Notes: generated by a model not told the origin, from the sequence alone. Positions 35,701 to 44,444 are shown, counted from the stretch's first letter. The stretch: 64,000 nt of DNA from Marinobacter santoriniensis NKSG1 (GCF_000347775.1 NZ_APAT01000015.1:806001-870000), one strand, 5' to 3'. Made by a program: numbers and translations.

Positions 35701-35749
35701 CTTTAGTGCATTTAACAGGGTTAACGGCGAGCTGAGGGTTTTCTGAAAC

Positions 35750-35784
35750 AAAAAGGCACAAACCGCTGCGGTTTGTGCCTTTTT
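35750..35784 (-). terminator. Rho-independent terminator after the dihaem cytochrome gene
   Basis: AAAAAGGCACAAACCGC and its complement form a near-continuous 17-bp palindrome, with A and T tracts that allow termination on both strands. It lies 26 bp beyond the stop of the cytochrome gene on the reverse strand. Confidence 0.85.
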
Positions 35785-35809
35785 GTTAGCTCGACTGAAT
35801 CCCGGACGA

Positions 35810-37450
35810 TTACCAGGCCAGCCGCAGATCCCAGTGGTCGATCCGGGCCGACTCCTCCAGCGGAGGCGCAGCTTCCGGATCGACTGAACGGAAGACATTC
35901 TTGACCGGTGTGACCGTCGCATCCCGACCATAGGCAAAGCTCTGTTCCTGGACGATGACCCGATACGCCTTGTTCAGTGACAATGCTCGCCCGGGGCTCG
36001 GAGTAATCAGCGTATAGACATCAGCCCCCCTGACCGCCGATTCATCGACCGTTCCATCCGGGAGGAACCAGCGATCACGCATCTCCGGGTTGGCACGGAA
36101 TTCGTTTCCTCCACCAACCCGTTGCAGGTACTGGAGAATTTCCGGCTCGGTCTCCCCCACGCTGGGTGCATCCTTCATTCCTTCGAAATTGATATACCCC
36201 CAACCCTCGGCTCCCGTCACCTTTCTGGGGAAGGCGAAGGTCTGGTCGATTGTGGTACCGATGGTCCCGTGACACCCCATGCAGAACATCTGCTCCTGAT
36301 AGGTCTGCTTGCGCAACTCACCTTCACTGTCCTCAATAAAGCCGAGCACCTCCCAGCCCAACCCGTTATTCAGTCCCTTGTCGCCATGATCAACGAAGGT
36401 GGGCAGCATGCCTTCCATTTTTTCCTGACGTTCATTGCCATACAGCGATGCCAGGGCGGGCGTAGAATAGGCCTTGACCTTCTTCATGTATCGCACTTCC
36501 TTCATCCGGCGGGACGGTGTGATTTTCCCGTTATCCAGCCCGACATACCGAACCGTATGAATAAACTGCGTGCCTTCCGGATAGCTCATCCGCGCCACCG
36601 GTTCGGAGGCGGCATCCCCGAGGTAATGATCCCTCGCGGGTATTTCCTGCACCATGGTCAACACACCATCGTCGTTCAGATCCTCACAGACCGCGTTTTC
36701 GTCAATGGGGAGCGTGGAGATTGTGGACAGGTCCTTCATCGCCATTTCCAGCACGGCCAGATTCGCGAAATACGCATCGCGTGAAAAGGCGTCTGTGCCA
36801 GTGGCGCAGGAGGCCGTTCGGAACGGCTTTGGTAACCGGATCATCACGTCATCTGTGGAGCCGTTGGTTGGCCAGAATGTGCTTGGCAAGGGTTTATAGT
36901 TGAAGGCCACCCACCCGCTGCCGTCCAGCGCCAACCCCTGATTATCGAAAGCGGCAGCACCCTCGGCCAGGCCATCAATGGCCGGAACCGGTCCGGACCA
37001 GTCGGGATCATTCTTCAGACCCTTGATAAAGGCTGTGTAGTTGTCTGATTGGATGTAATTGATAATGGCTTCATCGCTGATCGCGGCCACCTCGTCCCGT
37101 CGATCAACAAACAGATTCTTCCAGTGGTTCTCGACACCGACATCCGAAAAACCGTAGTCCCCCTGCAGAAAGCCATCGGCCATTTTGTTTGGCCGGGTGG
37201 CATCGTCGTAGCTCTGGTGGCACGTGTAGCAGGGATTCCTGGTGCCCTCAGTCTTTGTGTAGCACTGGGGCGGGATGACCGCTTCGCGGTTATACAGGGT
37301 GTCGGCCGCCACTTGCGGACGATAGGGTTCGGAACCGGAAGCCGACTGCGCCAGGGAACCACCCTCGGGCGCTAGGTTGGCTTCCTCATCGCCGCCACAC
37401 CCGGCGAGGAGCAGCGTAATCAGGGGAAAGATCCGTATCACATCAGGCAT
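35810..37450 (-). CDS. Dihaem c-type cytochrome lipoprotein
   Basis: The protein has 546 residues from ATG 37450, where a lipoprotein signal begins (FPLITLLLAGC, Cys about 18); the frame to 37513 lacks a signal. Two haem-binding motifs are present: CYTCH at 74-78 and CMGCH at 390-394. Between and after them is a large globular region without motifs I recognise. It is likely tethered to the outer membrane or periplasmic face and involved in electron transfer. The adjacent PhoX-like gene is on the same strand, but a terminator lies between them. Confidence 0.75.
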   Translation of the reverse strand: MPDVIRIFPLITLLLAGCGGDEEANLAPEGGSLAQSASGSEPYRPQVAADTLYNREAVIPPQCYTKTEGTRNPCYTCHQSYDDATRPNKMADGFLQGDYGFSDVGVENHWKNLFVDRRDEVAAISDEAIINYIQSDNYTAFIKGLKNDPDWSGPVPAIDGLAEGAAAFDNQGLALDGSGWVAFNYKPLPSTFWPTNGSTDDVMIRLPKPFRTASCATGTDAFSRDAYFANLAVLEMAMKDLSTISTLPIDENAVCEDLNDDGVLTMVQEIPARDHYLGDAASEPVARMSYPEGTQFIHTVRYVGLDNGKITPSRRMKEVRYMKKVKAYSTPALASLYGNERQEKMEGMLPTFVDHGDKGLNNGLGWEVLGFIEDSEGELRKQTYQEQMFCMGCHGTIGTTIDQTFAFPRKVTGAEGWGYINFEGMKDAPSVGETEPEILQYLQRVGGGNEFRANPEMRDRWFLPDGTVDESAVRGADVYTLITPSPGRALSLNKAYRVIVQEQSFAYGRDATVTPVKNVFRSVDPEAAPPLEESARIDHWDLRLAW

Positions 37451-37481
37451 AACGCACAGTCCATTCGTTCTTCCATAGAAA

Positions 37482-37509
37482 ACGGGAAGCGCCAACCGAC
37501 GCTTCCCGT
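37482..37509 (-). terminator. Rho-independent terminator of the PhoX-like gene
   Basis: On the reverse strand ACGGGAAGCG and CGCTTCCCGT form a 10-bp stem with an 8-nt loop, followed by TTTTC-type T richness. It lies 29 bp after the stop codon. Confidence 0.8.
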
Positions 37510-37537
37510 GCACTTCACTGTGATTCCGACCCGGGGA

Positions 37538-39283
37538 TCAGAGCTCTGGATTAAGCAGCCACAGCATGTTGTTTTCGTGCTCGCCAGAGTCCTCGCCCAC
37601 AACAACCCTACCGTCGTTCAGGACAAGCAGGTTGTCCGGGTTAGCGACGTTATCCACAGAACAGGTATTGGCGGTAGCCGTGCCATCGTAGGGTCCACCG
37701 ACCAGCACCGGCTCCATACGGGTGATGTTGAAATTGGTACCCAGAGCCATCTGGTAAACCGCACCGCAATCGGCGTTGGTCGGATCCAGCTGAATCGCTC
37801 CGGTACCGTCAGACATGGTCTTGTTGAACTCGGACATGGACATGTAGGCATAAGGAACGCTGCCGTCCGCCGCGCCAGCCAGGTTGATGTTCACGCCTTC
37901 CATCTTACGAAACTCTGCGGTGGCGCCCAGAGCTGCGGCCGCCTTGCGGGTTTCCAGGAACGCAACCCGGTCATCGCCGAACGGATTGGCCGCAATGCTG
38001 CCGCTGCTGTCGAGATCCTGCTGGAGCTTGCTCTCGGCCCAGTCGTTGATCTCGGTATCCGAAATGTAGCTGGTGCTACCGGCGGAATAGCTACCCTGGT
38101 CGATTCCATCGTAATTCGCGATCCAGCCGTTGATGGTCGCGTTGTCACCATGGCCCAGCTCAACCCACTGGATGTCGAAACCTGCCTTGGTGGGATCGGT
38201 AGTACTATCCTGGGTCACTTTAGCGGCATACAGAGTACCCGCAGACAGGTCTTCTGCCGTGTCGGCCACGAACTTGAAGAAAATGGTGCCCGTGCCATCG
38301 TCACTCATGTAGGCAGTTTTCTTGTCCGGCATGACCACAGAGTTCTCGTGGGAGAAACGGCCCATGGCGCGCATTTTGACGGGCGTCGGCGTGGCGGTGG
38401 TGGGATCTTGGATCTCTACGATGAAGCCGTAGTTATACGGGTTCGGGTAGGTGCCACCGAGGTAGGTCTGAAGCGCTTCAACATCGCTAATGTAGGTGTA
38501 GCCGGGATTATTCCAGTCTGAGGTGTCGTCGAAGTAGAGTTCTTCGGAGGTCAGAGGTGTCATCCAGGGCGAGAGCGTACCGAAACAGTTAACCCAGGTA
38601 CCATCCACCGAACTGAAATCGACCATCATCACGTCGTTGTCAACGACGCTCCAGTCACCGCTGTCCAGCTTGCGGATCTTGAGTCGGCTCATACCGCCCG
38701 GGCGGTCTTCCCAGTTGGTGAACAGGTATCCCTCATTCGTTCCTGTGCTGATAAAGGCGTTAAAGTCCGGATCGTTGGAAACCTTGATCACGGAAGAACC
38801 ATCAGCAGTGGAGATAGCGCCCAGGCTGCCGGTCGGCGCGCCGGCCCACTGGTCACCATTCTGTGCAATCACATTGTAGGAACCCACGGCAGTCCGAACC
38901 AGCTGTTGATCGTCGCCACTAGGCACCTCGACAGCGTCGAAGGCCAGGTCAGCGGAGCTGAAATCTGCATCGCGAATCACACCCACGGTGCCGGCCGTAA
39001 ACACCTTGCCATCGGCATCGGAGACAGTGTTGCTGCTCGACGGATGCTGGACGTTGAAGAAAAGATCGCCCTCTTCGGTGGTGAACAGGCCGGTAATTTC
39101 CGCCCCCAGGGGAACCGTCGCCAGACGGGTAAGCGCCTGGGTATCGGTATCCATGGTGCTGGTGGTGTCGGAAGTGGTGTTGTTATCGCTGTTGTTACAG
39201 GCTGCGAGCAGGGTTGTGCCGGCAACAGCCAACGCCAGTGCAGAAACCTTGAACAGCGCCTTGCCATTATTCTGATTCATCAT
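37538..39283 (-). CDS. PhoX-like (DUF839) phosphatase lipoprotein
   Basis: This 581-residue protein has a signal ending in TLLAAC (Cys29), so it is predicted to be a Sec-exported lipoprotein; classical PhoX enzymes are Tat substrates. PhoX-family signatures include GRFSHENSVVMPD with a nearby SDDGTGTIFFKF, and a C-terminal NPDNLLVLNDGRVVVGEDS, places where the family binds Ca2+ and Fe3+. A PhoB-box array at 39359-39397 supports a phosphate-starvation role. Phosphomonoesterase or phosphodiesterase activity is inferred; the family also has members of unknown substrate. Confidence 0.8.
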   Translation of the reverse strand: MMNQNNGKALFKVSALALAVAGTTLLAACNNSDNNTTSDTTSTMDTDTQALTRLATVPLGAEITGLFTTEEGDLFFNVQHPSSSNTVSDADGKVFTAGTVGVIRDADFSSADLAFDAVEVPSGDDQQLVRTAVGSYNVIAQNGDQWAGAPTGSLGAISTADGSSVIKVSNDPDFNAFISTGTNEGYLFTNWEDRPGGMSRLKIRKLDSGDWSVVDNDVMMVDFSSVDGTWVNCFGTLSPWMTPLTSEELYFDDTSDWNNPGYTYISDVEALQTYLGGTYPNPYNYGFIVEIQDPTTATPTPVKMRAMGRFSHENSVVMPDKKTAYMSDDGTGTIFFKFVADTAEDLSAGTLYAAKVTQDSTTDPTKAGFDIQWVELGHGDNATINGWIANYDGIDQGSYSAGSTSYISDTEINDWAESKLQQDLDSSGSIAANPFGDDRVAFLETRKAAAALGATAEFRKMEGVNINLAGAADGSVPYAYMSMSEFNKTMSDGTGAIQLDPTNADCGAVYQMALGTNFNITRMEPVLVGGPYDGTATANTCSVDNVANPDNLLVLNDGRVVVGEDSGEHENNMLWLLNPEL

Positions 39284-39358
39284 CTTTTACCCTAACGAAG
39301 TGAACTGTCGGTTTTATGTGACGAGTCCAGAGGTTAGGCGCGCTGTGTTTCACATTGG

Positions 39359-39397
39359 TTTACAGGAAATGAACAGGGCGTGACAGTTTGGAGACAG
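39359..39397 (-). promoter_or_regulatory. Tandem PhoB boxes upstream of the PhoX-like gene
   Basis: Read on the reverse strand, CTGT repeats begin at four points spaced 11, 10 and 11 bp apart: CTGTCTC, CTGTCAC, CTGTTCA, CTGTAAA. PhoB binds 7-bp CTGTCAT-like direct repeats in an 11-bp register, so this reads as two adjacent Pho boxes. The array ends 76 bp upstream of the start codon. Confidence 0.75.
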
Positions 39398-39438
39398 CTG
39401 AAGCGAGGCAATTTGCTCGGGCGGGAAAACAAAAATCA

Positions 39439-39465
39439 GAAGAGGCCCCTGGAGAGGGCCTCTTC
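39439..39465 (-). terminator. Rho-independent terminator of the small acidic lipoprotein gene
   Basis: On the reverse strand GAAGAGGCCC and GGGCCTCTTC form a 10-bp stem, followed by TGATTTTTG. It starts 8 bp after the stop codon. Confidence 0.85.
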
Positions 39466-39472
39466 GGGGAGG

Positions 39473-39766
39473 TCACTCAGTCATCTGGTTATAACCTTCC
39501 TCGACGTCATCTGCTGCTTTGTCTGCCGCATCGCCCATGTCGTCGGCCGCGTCTTCGGCGCCCTCCTTGAGCTCACCGACTGCGCCCTCATCCTGACCCG
39601 TGGCTTCCTCCACGGTTTCCTCGGTGCTGTCGGCGGCATTTTCTGCAATGTCACTGGCATTTTCGGCAGCCTTGTCCATATCGACGCCCTCGTTGTCCTC
39701 CGAACCACAGGCAACAAGACCAAGTGCCGATGCGAAAATCACTCCTGTCATAAGTCGACGTTTCAC
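39473..39766 (-). CDS. Small acidic, Ala-rich lipoprotein
   Basis: The 97-residue protein has a lipobox GLVAC (Cys20). The mature part is very acidic and built of Ala-rich amphipathic repeats (AAENASDIAENAADS, GAEDAADDMGDAADKAADDVEE), likely a long helix or coiled coil. Such small lipoproteins are common in halophilic and marine bacteria, without clear function. It has its own strong terminator, so it is probably a single-gene transcript. Confidence 0.75.
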   Translation of the reverse strand: MKRRLMTGVIFASALGLVACGSEDNEGVDMDKAAENASDIAENAADSTEETVEEATGQDEGAVGELKEGAEDAADDMGDAADKAADDVEEGYNQMTE

Positions 39767-39855
39767 TGCGTATCCCTCCTTTGAGTGTCAATGTCGAGGT
39801 ACACAGGGTGAGGCAACGCCAACCGGAGGGCAATTACGTGGCGATTACGGTTGAG

Positions 39856-40275
39856 TCAGGACATTCCCACCCGGGGCGACCAGCCGTCGATGGTCATGAT
39901 GTGATCAAGCTCCAGCATTGCACCGCGGCCAAGCATCACGAAATCGCTTCCTGCCCGGCTGAACACATCCCGAATGACGTCGTGGGCGATGCACACCTGC
40001 CCGGCTCCGTCCCGGTAGATGATTTCTGCCATCCTGCCGGTTGTCCGATATTCCTGGAGCGTGTCCTGAATGAGCCTTTGCGGCTCCCGGTCCGGTTCAG
40101 CCTGAAAAGTCATGGTCTGGTGGTCCCTGCGGCGGCACTTTCTGTGTGTCGTTCTTGTTAACTCCAGCAAGTCTGGCTCAGCTTCACTGAATCTTCCAGA
40201 AAACAGACCTTTGTCATTTTGAGCCAAAGACCTCCACATCGTCGTCGCCTGTTGCATTGCAAGATTGTCCGACAT
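39856..40275 (-). CDS. Unknown protein divergent from alkB, perhaps Rof-like
   Basis: The 139-residue frame from ATG 40275 lacks a clear ribosome site; ATG 40257 is an alternative. The C-terminal half (GRMAEIIYRDGAGQVCIAHD, then MLGRGAMLELDHIMTIDGW) has the alternating strand pattern of an Sm-like barrel and recalls Rho-binding antiterminators, but this is weak. Only 36 bp separate its start from the alkB starts. A regulatory link to alkB is possible from position alone. Confidence 0.5.
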   Translation of the reverse strand: MSDNLAMQQATTMWRSLAQNDKGLFSGRFSEAEPDLLELTRTTHRKCRRRDHQTMTFQAEPDREPQRLIQDTLQEYRTTGRMAEIIYRDGAGQVCIAHDVIRDVFSRAGSDFVMLGRGAMLELDHIMTIDGWSPRVGMS

Positions 40276-40280
40276 AAATT
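40252..40280 (+). promoter_or_regulatory. Candidate sigma70 promoter for alkB
   Basis: TTGCAT (40252-40257), 17 bp, then TAAATT (40275-40280) matches four of six bases in each box. The start of transcription would be near 40287, giving a leader of about 25 nt that holds GGAG at 40300-40303. The promoter overlaps the start of the divergent unknown gene. Confidence 0.4.
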
Positions 40281-40315
40281 CGGATAACGAACACCACACG
40301 GAGAACAGGACATGA

Positions 40316-41593
40316 ATGCCAAGGTCAACCCTGCGATCGATTCGCACAAGGCACCAGCCCCCGGACACCAACGTCGAATCCGGCAAAGGCGGCGACTGGA
40401 AAGACCCGAAACGCTATCTCTGGCTGCTGGGCCCCGCCTTACCGGGTATCGGCCTGGCCGCGCTGACTGGCTACGCGGTTGCTCCGAAGAAGCTCAAGGC
40501 ACTGGCCTGGACCGGTCCGGCTCTGGTGCACGGCATCATTCCGGCACTGGATCGCGCCATCGGCGAAGATCAGAGCAACCCGCCGGAATCTGCCGTCAAG
40601 TCACTGGAACAGGACAAGTACTACGACCGGATCGTCAAGGCCTTCATTCCTACCCAGTACGCCATGACCTTCATGGGGGCCTGGCTTGCCAGCCGGAAAA
40701 AGACGCCCCTGGAGGACAAGATCGGCCTGACCCTCACCGTCGGGGCCATCAACGGTGTCGGTATCAACACCGCCCATGAGCTAGGCCACAAGTCGAACAA
40801 GTTCAACAAGCTGATGGCGATGGCAGCGTTGGCGCCGACCGCCTACACCCACTTCGTGGTGGAGCACAATTTCGGACATCACAAGCGTGTGGCAACGCCC
40901 GAGGACCCCGCCAGCAGCCGGATGGGTGAGAGCTTCTGGAAGTTCCTCCCACGCACAGTGGTGGGTGGCATCAAATCGTCCATCAAGATCGAGAAGGCCC
41001 GTCTTGCCCGGAAGGGTAAATCCTTCTGGAGCCTGGATAATGAACTGCTTCAGGGCTGGGCCATGAGCGCCGGCTTCTTTGGCGCCACCACATTGGTGTG
41101 CGGCCCTCGCGCGGTGCCGTTCCTGGCGGCTCAGGCCGTCTACGGAGCCAGTTTGCTGGAGAGCGTTAACTACATCGAGCATTACGGACTGCTGCGCCAG
41201 AAAGACAAGAGCGGCAAATACGAGCGCACCAAGCCCGAGCACAGCTGGAACAGCAACCACATTGTCACCAACCTGTTCCTGTATCAGCTGCAGCGCCATT
41301 CCGACCATCACGCCCACCCCACACGGAGCTTCCAGGCCCTGCGGCATTTCGAGAACGCACCGCAATTGCCTGGCGGTTATGCCTCAATGCTGCTACCGGC
41401 CTACGTTCCCAAGTGGTGGTATGAGGAAATGGACAAGCGGGTGATCGATCATTACGAGGGTGATCTGAGCAAGATCAACTGGGATCCGGACCGGAAGGAC
41501 GAGCTGATGGCGAAGTATGCCGACTATGCGGCCAAGGTGGCTGCCGAAGCGGAGAACCGCCGGGGAAGCAAGTCTGACTCAGAGGCGGCATAG
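40316..41593 (+). CDS. alkB: Alkane 1-monooxygenase
   Basis: The 425-residue open frame starts at ATG 40316. The membrane di-iron hydroxylase histidine boxes are complete: HELGH at 154-158, EHNFGHH at 183-189, NYIEHYG near 285-291 and QRHSDHHAH at 326-334. It hydroxylates medium-chain n-alkanes with rubredoxin electrons; no rubredoxin gene is in the window. The first 16 residues are oddly basic. A better ribosome-site spacing and a more natural peptide start at ATG 40312 in another frame, which joins this one at a CCCCC run (40358-40362), so a one-base frameshift is suspected. Repeat element 6 follows. Confidence 0.9.
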   Translation: MPRSTLRSIRTRHQPPDTNVESGKGGDWKDPKRYLWLLGPALPGIGLAALTGYAVAPKKLKALAWTGPALVHGIIPALDRAIGEDQSNPPESAVKSLEQDKYYDRIVKAFIPTQYAMTFMGAWLASRKKTPLEDKIGLTLTVGAINGVGINTAHELGHKSNKFNKLMAMAALAPTAYTHFVVEHNFGHHKRVATPEDPASSRMGESFWKFLPRTVVGGIKSSIKIEKARLARKGKSFWSLDNELLQGWAMSAGFFGATTLVCGPRAVPFLAAQAVYGASLLESVNYIEHYGLLRQKDKSGKYERTKPEHSWNSNHIVTNLFLYQLQRHSDHHAHPTRSFQALRHFENAPQLPGGYASMLLPAYVPKWWYEEMDKRVIDHYEGDLSKINWDPDRKDELMAKYADYAAKVAAEAENRRGSKSDSEAA

Positions 41594-41613
41594 CCTCCCA
41601 CCGATGGTCAGCC

Positions 41614-41723
41614 GGGCCTCCGCGCGCCCTTCCTTCCGGGACTGTGCGCAGCAGGGACGCTGCGCTCAAGCCTACAGGGACGTATTTACGGCGTGTCCCG
41701 GAAGGAAGGGCGTGCGGAGGCCC
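41614..41723 (+). repeat. Repeat element 6: hairpin core in locus-specific inverted arms
   Basis: The arms are 41614-41642 and 41695-41723, 29 bp with one G-T mismatch. The 52-nt type II core (41643-41694) is in the opposite orientation to elements 3 and 7. Hairpin B is GCGCAGC with GCTGCGC around a GGA at 41655-41657. Hairpin A carries UACAGGGACGUA with GGA at 41678-41680, a 10 of 12 match to the CsrA consensus. It lies 20 bp after the alkB stop, in its 3' untranslated region, and 17 bp before the end of the convergent hydratase gene. Confidence 0.9.
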
Positions 41724-41740
41724 TCTCCAGATTCCGAATG

Positions 41741-42520
41741 TTATCGCCCTTTAAAAACAGCCTCTCTCCTTTCAAGAAACGACTGAATCCCTTCTTTGAC
41801 ATCCTCACTGGCCATCACCGGCTGCAGGTCCGGGAACAGGCGCTGCTTGGCCATTTCCTGTCCCTCGCTCACGGCGATTTTTGAGGACTTCAGGCTCCCC
41901 TGAACGCCTAACGGTGCCGCTTTCGCAATCTTCTCAGCAATTTCCAGGGCTTTGTCGAACTGCTCGCCGGGTTCGACCAGTTCCTGAATGAGCCCCCATT
42001 GATACGCCTGATCTGCCGTCCACTCATCCCCCGTCAGCAGGTAACGCTGGGCATTGCCCCAGCCGATTTCACGCTGCAGTCGAATGGTGGCGCCGCCACA
42101 GGCAAAGATGCCCCGCTTCACTTCCAGTTGAGCAAACCGCGTGCCTCTGGCAGCGACTCGCACATCGGTGTTGAGCATCATTTCCACACCACAGGTGAAA
42201 CAGATCCCCTGAGCCGCGAAGACGACCGGCTTGGACAGGCCATCTCCGGTGATATGAAACGGATCAAGCTCTCCTTCTCCCGGCTCAATACCTTTACCGT
42301 TAGCGAACACACCGGCCCAGTCGTCCAGTTGCAGGCCGCTGGTGAAATGGTCGCCCTCCGCGTACATCAGGCCGACCCGTAATTCCGGGTCGTGTTCAAG
42401 GCGATGGTAGGCCGCCGCGATTTCGTGATACATCGCCCGGTTCATGGCGTTCATTTTTTCCGGACGGTTCAACCCGATCAGCAGGATGTGGCCTTTCTTT
42501 TCGACGTTTACCAGTGACAT
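41741..42520 (-). CDS. Enoyl-CoA hydratase/isomerase-family protein
   Basis: This 259-residue crotonase-fold protein has the segment LNRPEKMNAMNR and oxyanion-hole regions HFTSGLQLDDW near 58 and GICFTCGVEMMLNTD near 105. The second catalytic Glu position reads LEVKRGIFA, so a Glu two residues earlier than usual may serve, or activity differs from classical hydratase. It follows the large acyl-CoA dehydrogenase gene by 17 bp, suggesting a two-gene fatty acyl-CoA operon near alkB. Confidence 0.82.
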   Translation of the reverse strand: MSLVNVEKKGHILLIGLNRPEKMNAMNRAMYHEIAAAYHRLEHDPELRVGLMYAEGDHFTSGLQLDDWAGVFANGKGIEPGEGELDPFHITGDGLSKPVVFAAQGICFTCGVEMMLNTDVRVAARGTRFAQLEVKRGIFACGGATIRLQREIGWGNAQRYLLTGDEWTADQAYQWGLIQELVEPGEQFDKALEIAEKIAKAAPLGVQGSLKSSKIAVSEGQEMAKQRLFPDLQPVMASEDVKEGIQSFLERREAVFKGR

Positions 42521-42537
42521 ACCTACTCTCCCGGATT

Positions 42538-44343
42538 TCAGAACCAGTCGGCCTGCATGTTGAGACAGGTATCGTCCTGATTGCGAAGCAGAACGAGATC
42601 CTGGGCAACGGTCGGCAACTCCCAGTGGAAGAAATACTGGGCCGCCTGGAGTTTGCCATTGTAGAAGTTCCGCTCCTCGTTACTGGACGCGCTCTCCAGA
42701 GCTTTGGCCGCGACGTTGGCCTGACGCAGCCACATCCAGGCCACGGTAATGTGCCCGAACAGGTGCAGGTAACACGAAGCATTGGCGAGAACGGCGTCCG
42801 GATTATTGCCTCCCATCAGCGACTTGCCCAGACTCTGGGTAACCTTCACCGCTTGCTGGAGCGTTTCACTCAGTGACAGCGCCCATTGCTGGCACCGCTC
42901 TGTGGTGGCCGCTTCCAGATCCACCTGCATTTCCTGCATCAACAACTGCAGACCATGGCTCTGGTCCTGCCAGATCTTGCGGCCCAGCAGGTCCAGGGCC
43001 TGAATGCCGTTGGTGCCCTCATGAATCGGGTTCAGCCGATTGTCCCGCCAGCATTGTTCCACCGGGTACTCGCGGGTGTATCCCGCACCACCGTATACCT
43101 GGATCGCCAGGTCGTTGGCTTTGGGGCCATACTCCGAAGGCCAGGCTTTCATGACCGGCGTGAGCAGGTCGAGCAGCTTGCCGGCTTCCACGCGCTTCTG
43201 CTCATCGGGGTGAGTGTTCTGGTCGTCCACCAACCGCGCGCCATACAGGCAGAGGGCCAGGCCACCCTCACTGTAGGCCTTCTGGGCCAGCAGCATACGG
43301 CGGACATCGGCATGCTCGATAATCGGCACCTGCGGGCTGTCCGGATTTTTCTCGGAGGGCTTGCGGCCCTGCAGGCGGTCCTTCGCGTACTCGAGACTGT
43401 GCATATAGCCGCGATAGCCGATAACCGCCGCACCAAAACCCACACCCAGACGCGCCTCGTTCATCATCTGGAACATGTACTTCAGGCCCTGGTGAGGTTC
43501 ACCAACCAGGTAACCGTGACACGGGGCATCGTCGCCGAAACTCAGGGCAGTGGAGGTAGTGCCCCGGTACCCCATCTTGTGGATGAGTCCGGCCAGGCTG
43601 ACACCGTTGCGTTCTTCGGGGTTGCCCTCTGCATCCACCCGGAATTTGGGCACGATGAACAGGGAGATACCTTTGACGCCCGCAGGCGCGCCTTTGATCT
43701 TGGCGAGGACCATGTGAACGATGTTCTCGGTGAGGGACTGCTCGCCACCGGAGATGTAGATCTTCGCGCCCTTGATCAGGTAATGCCCGTCCTCCGTCGG
43801 GGTAGCTGAGGTGCGGATGTCTGCCAGGCTGGATCCGGCATGAGGCTCGGTCAGCGCCATGGTGCCGGTGAAGCGGCCGGTCAGCATATGTGGGAGGAAG
43901 GTTGCCTGCTGCTGGCCGTTGCCGAAAATCCGAATCAGGTTGGCGGCGGCGGTCGTCAGGAACGGGTAGCCTGCCGTCCCTGGGTTGGCGGCGGTAAAGA
44001 AGCCGTTGCAGGCCGCCATGACGGACTCCGGCAACTGCATGCCACCCAATTCGTAATCATACCGGCCGGCGATGAAGCCGGCTTCGGAATAGGCGTCGAA
44101 GGCCTTTTTGACCTGCGGGAGCATTTTCACCTGTCCGTCTTCGAAACGGGGCTCGTCTTTGTCCGCGGCACTGTTGTGGGTGGCAAATTCTTCGCGGGCC
44201 ATTTTGTCGGCCGTTTCAATGACGGCGTCGAAGGTGTCTTTGTTGTGCTCGCTGAACCGGTCGCGCGGAATCAGGGATTCGGTGTCGAGGACTTCGTAGA
44301 GTTGGAACGCCAGGTCGCGGCGATCAATCAGGGTGTCTGTCAT
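42538..44343 (-). CDS. Large acyl-CoA dehydrogenase with C-terminal extension
   Basis: This 601-residue dehydrogenase is of the ~600-residue class that includes DmdC and Pseudomonas FadE-type enzymes. FAD and substrate motifs are TMALTEPHAGSSLADIRT near 160 and YISGGEQ. The catalytic Glu is in the canonical IHEGTNGIQ near 437. The last 120 residues are the extra helical domain (QWALSLSETLQQAVKV onward). Likely substrates are medium/long-chain acyl-CoA. It is transcribed before the hydratase and divergently from a GlxA-type regulator; repeat element 7 lies in between. Confidence 0.88.
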   Translation of the reverse strand: MTDTLIDRRDLAFQLYEVLDTESLIPRDRFSEHNKDTFDAVIETADKMAREEFATHNSAADKDEPRFEDGQVKMLPQVKKAFDAYSEAGFIAGRYDYELGGMQLPESVMAACNGFFTAANPGTAGYPFLTTAAANLIRIFGNGQQQATFLPHMLTGRFTGTMALTEPHAGSSLADIRTSATPTEDGHYLIKGAKIYISGGEQSLTENIVHMVLAKIKGAPAGVKGISLFIVPKFRVDAEGNPEERNGVSLAGLIHKMGYRGTTSTALSFGDDAPCHGYLVGEPHQGLKYMFQMMNEARLGVGFGAAVIGYRGYMHSLEYAKDRLQGRKPSEKNPDSPQVPIIEHADVRRMLLAQKAYSEGGLALCLYGARLVDDQNTHPDEQKRVEAGKLLDLLTPVMKAWPSEYGPKANDLAIQVYGGAGYTREYPVEQCWRDNRLNPIHEGTNGIQALDLLGRKIWQDQSHGLQLLMQEMQVDLEAATTERCQQWALSLSETLQQAVKVTQSLGKSLMGGNNPDAVLANASCYLHLFGHITVAWMWLRQANVAAKALESASSNEERNFYNGKLQAAQYFFHWELPTVAQDLVLLRNQDDTCLNMQADWF

Positions 44344-44430
44344 GCATGGTCTCCTGTTTATTGCCGCCTAGATTCGCACAACCGGCGCTTGTGTTAAAAC
44401 CGGCATTTCTGACATATTCTTGGTCTATCC

Positions 44431-44444
44431 CGCCAACATTGGCG
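44431..44444. promoter_or_regulatory. Inverted repeat between acyl-CoA dehydrogenase and AraC-type regulator
   Basis: CGCCAACATTGGCG is a perfect palindrome with 6-bp arms around CA. It lies 88 bp upstream of the dehydrogenase ATG and just before repeat element 7. It may be an operator for this promoter region; no known regulator is recognised. Confidence 0.35.

Noticed and set aside
40312..41593. alkB as a pseudogene
   Set aside because: Despite the suspected N-terminal slip, the frame from 40316 is complete with all histidine boxes and could be translated.
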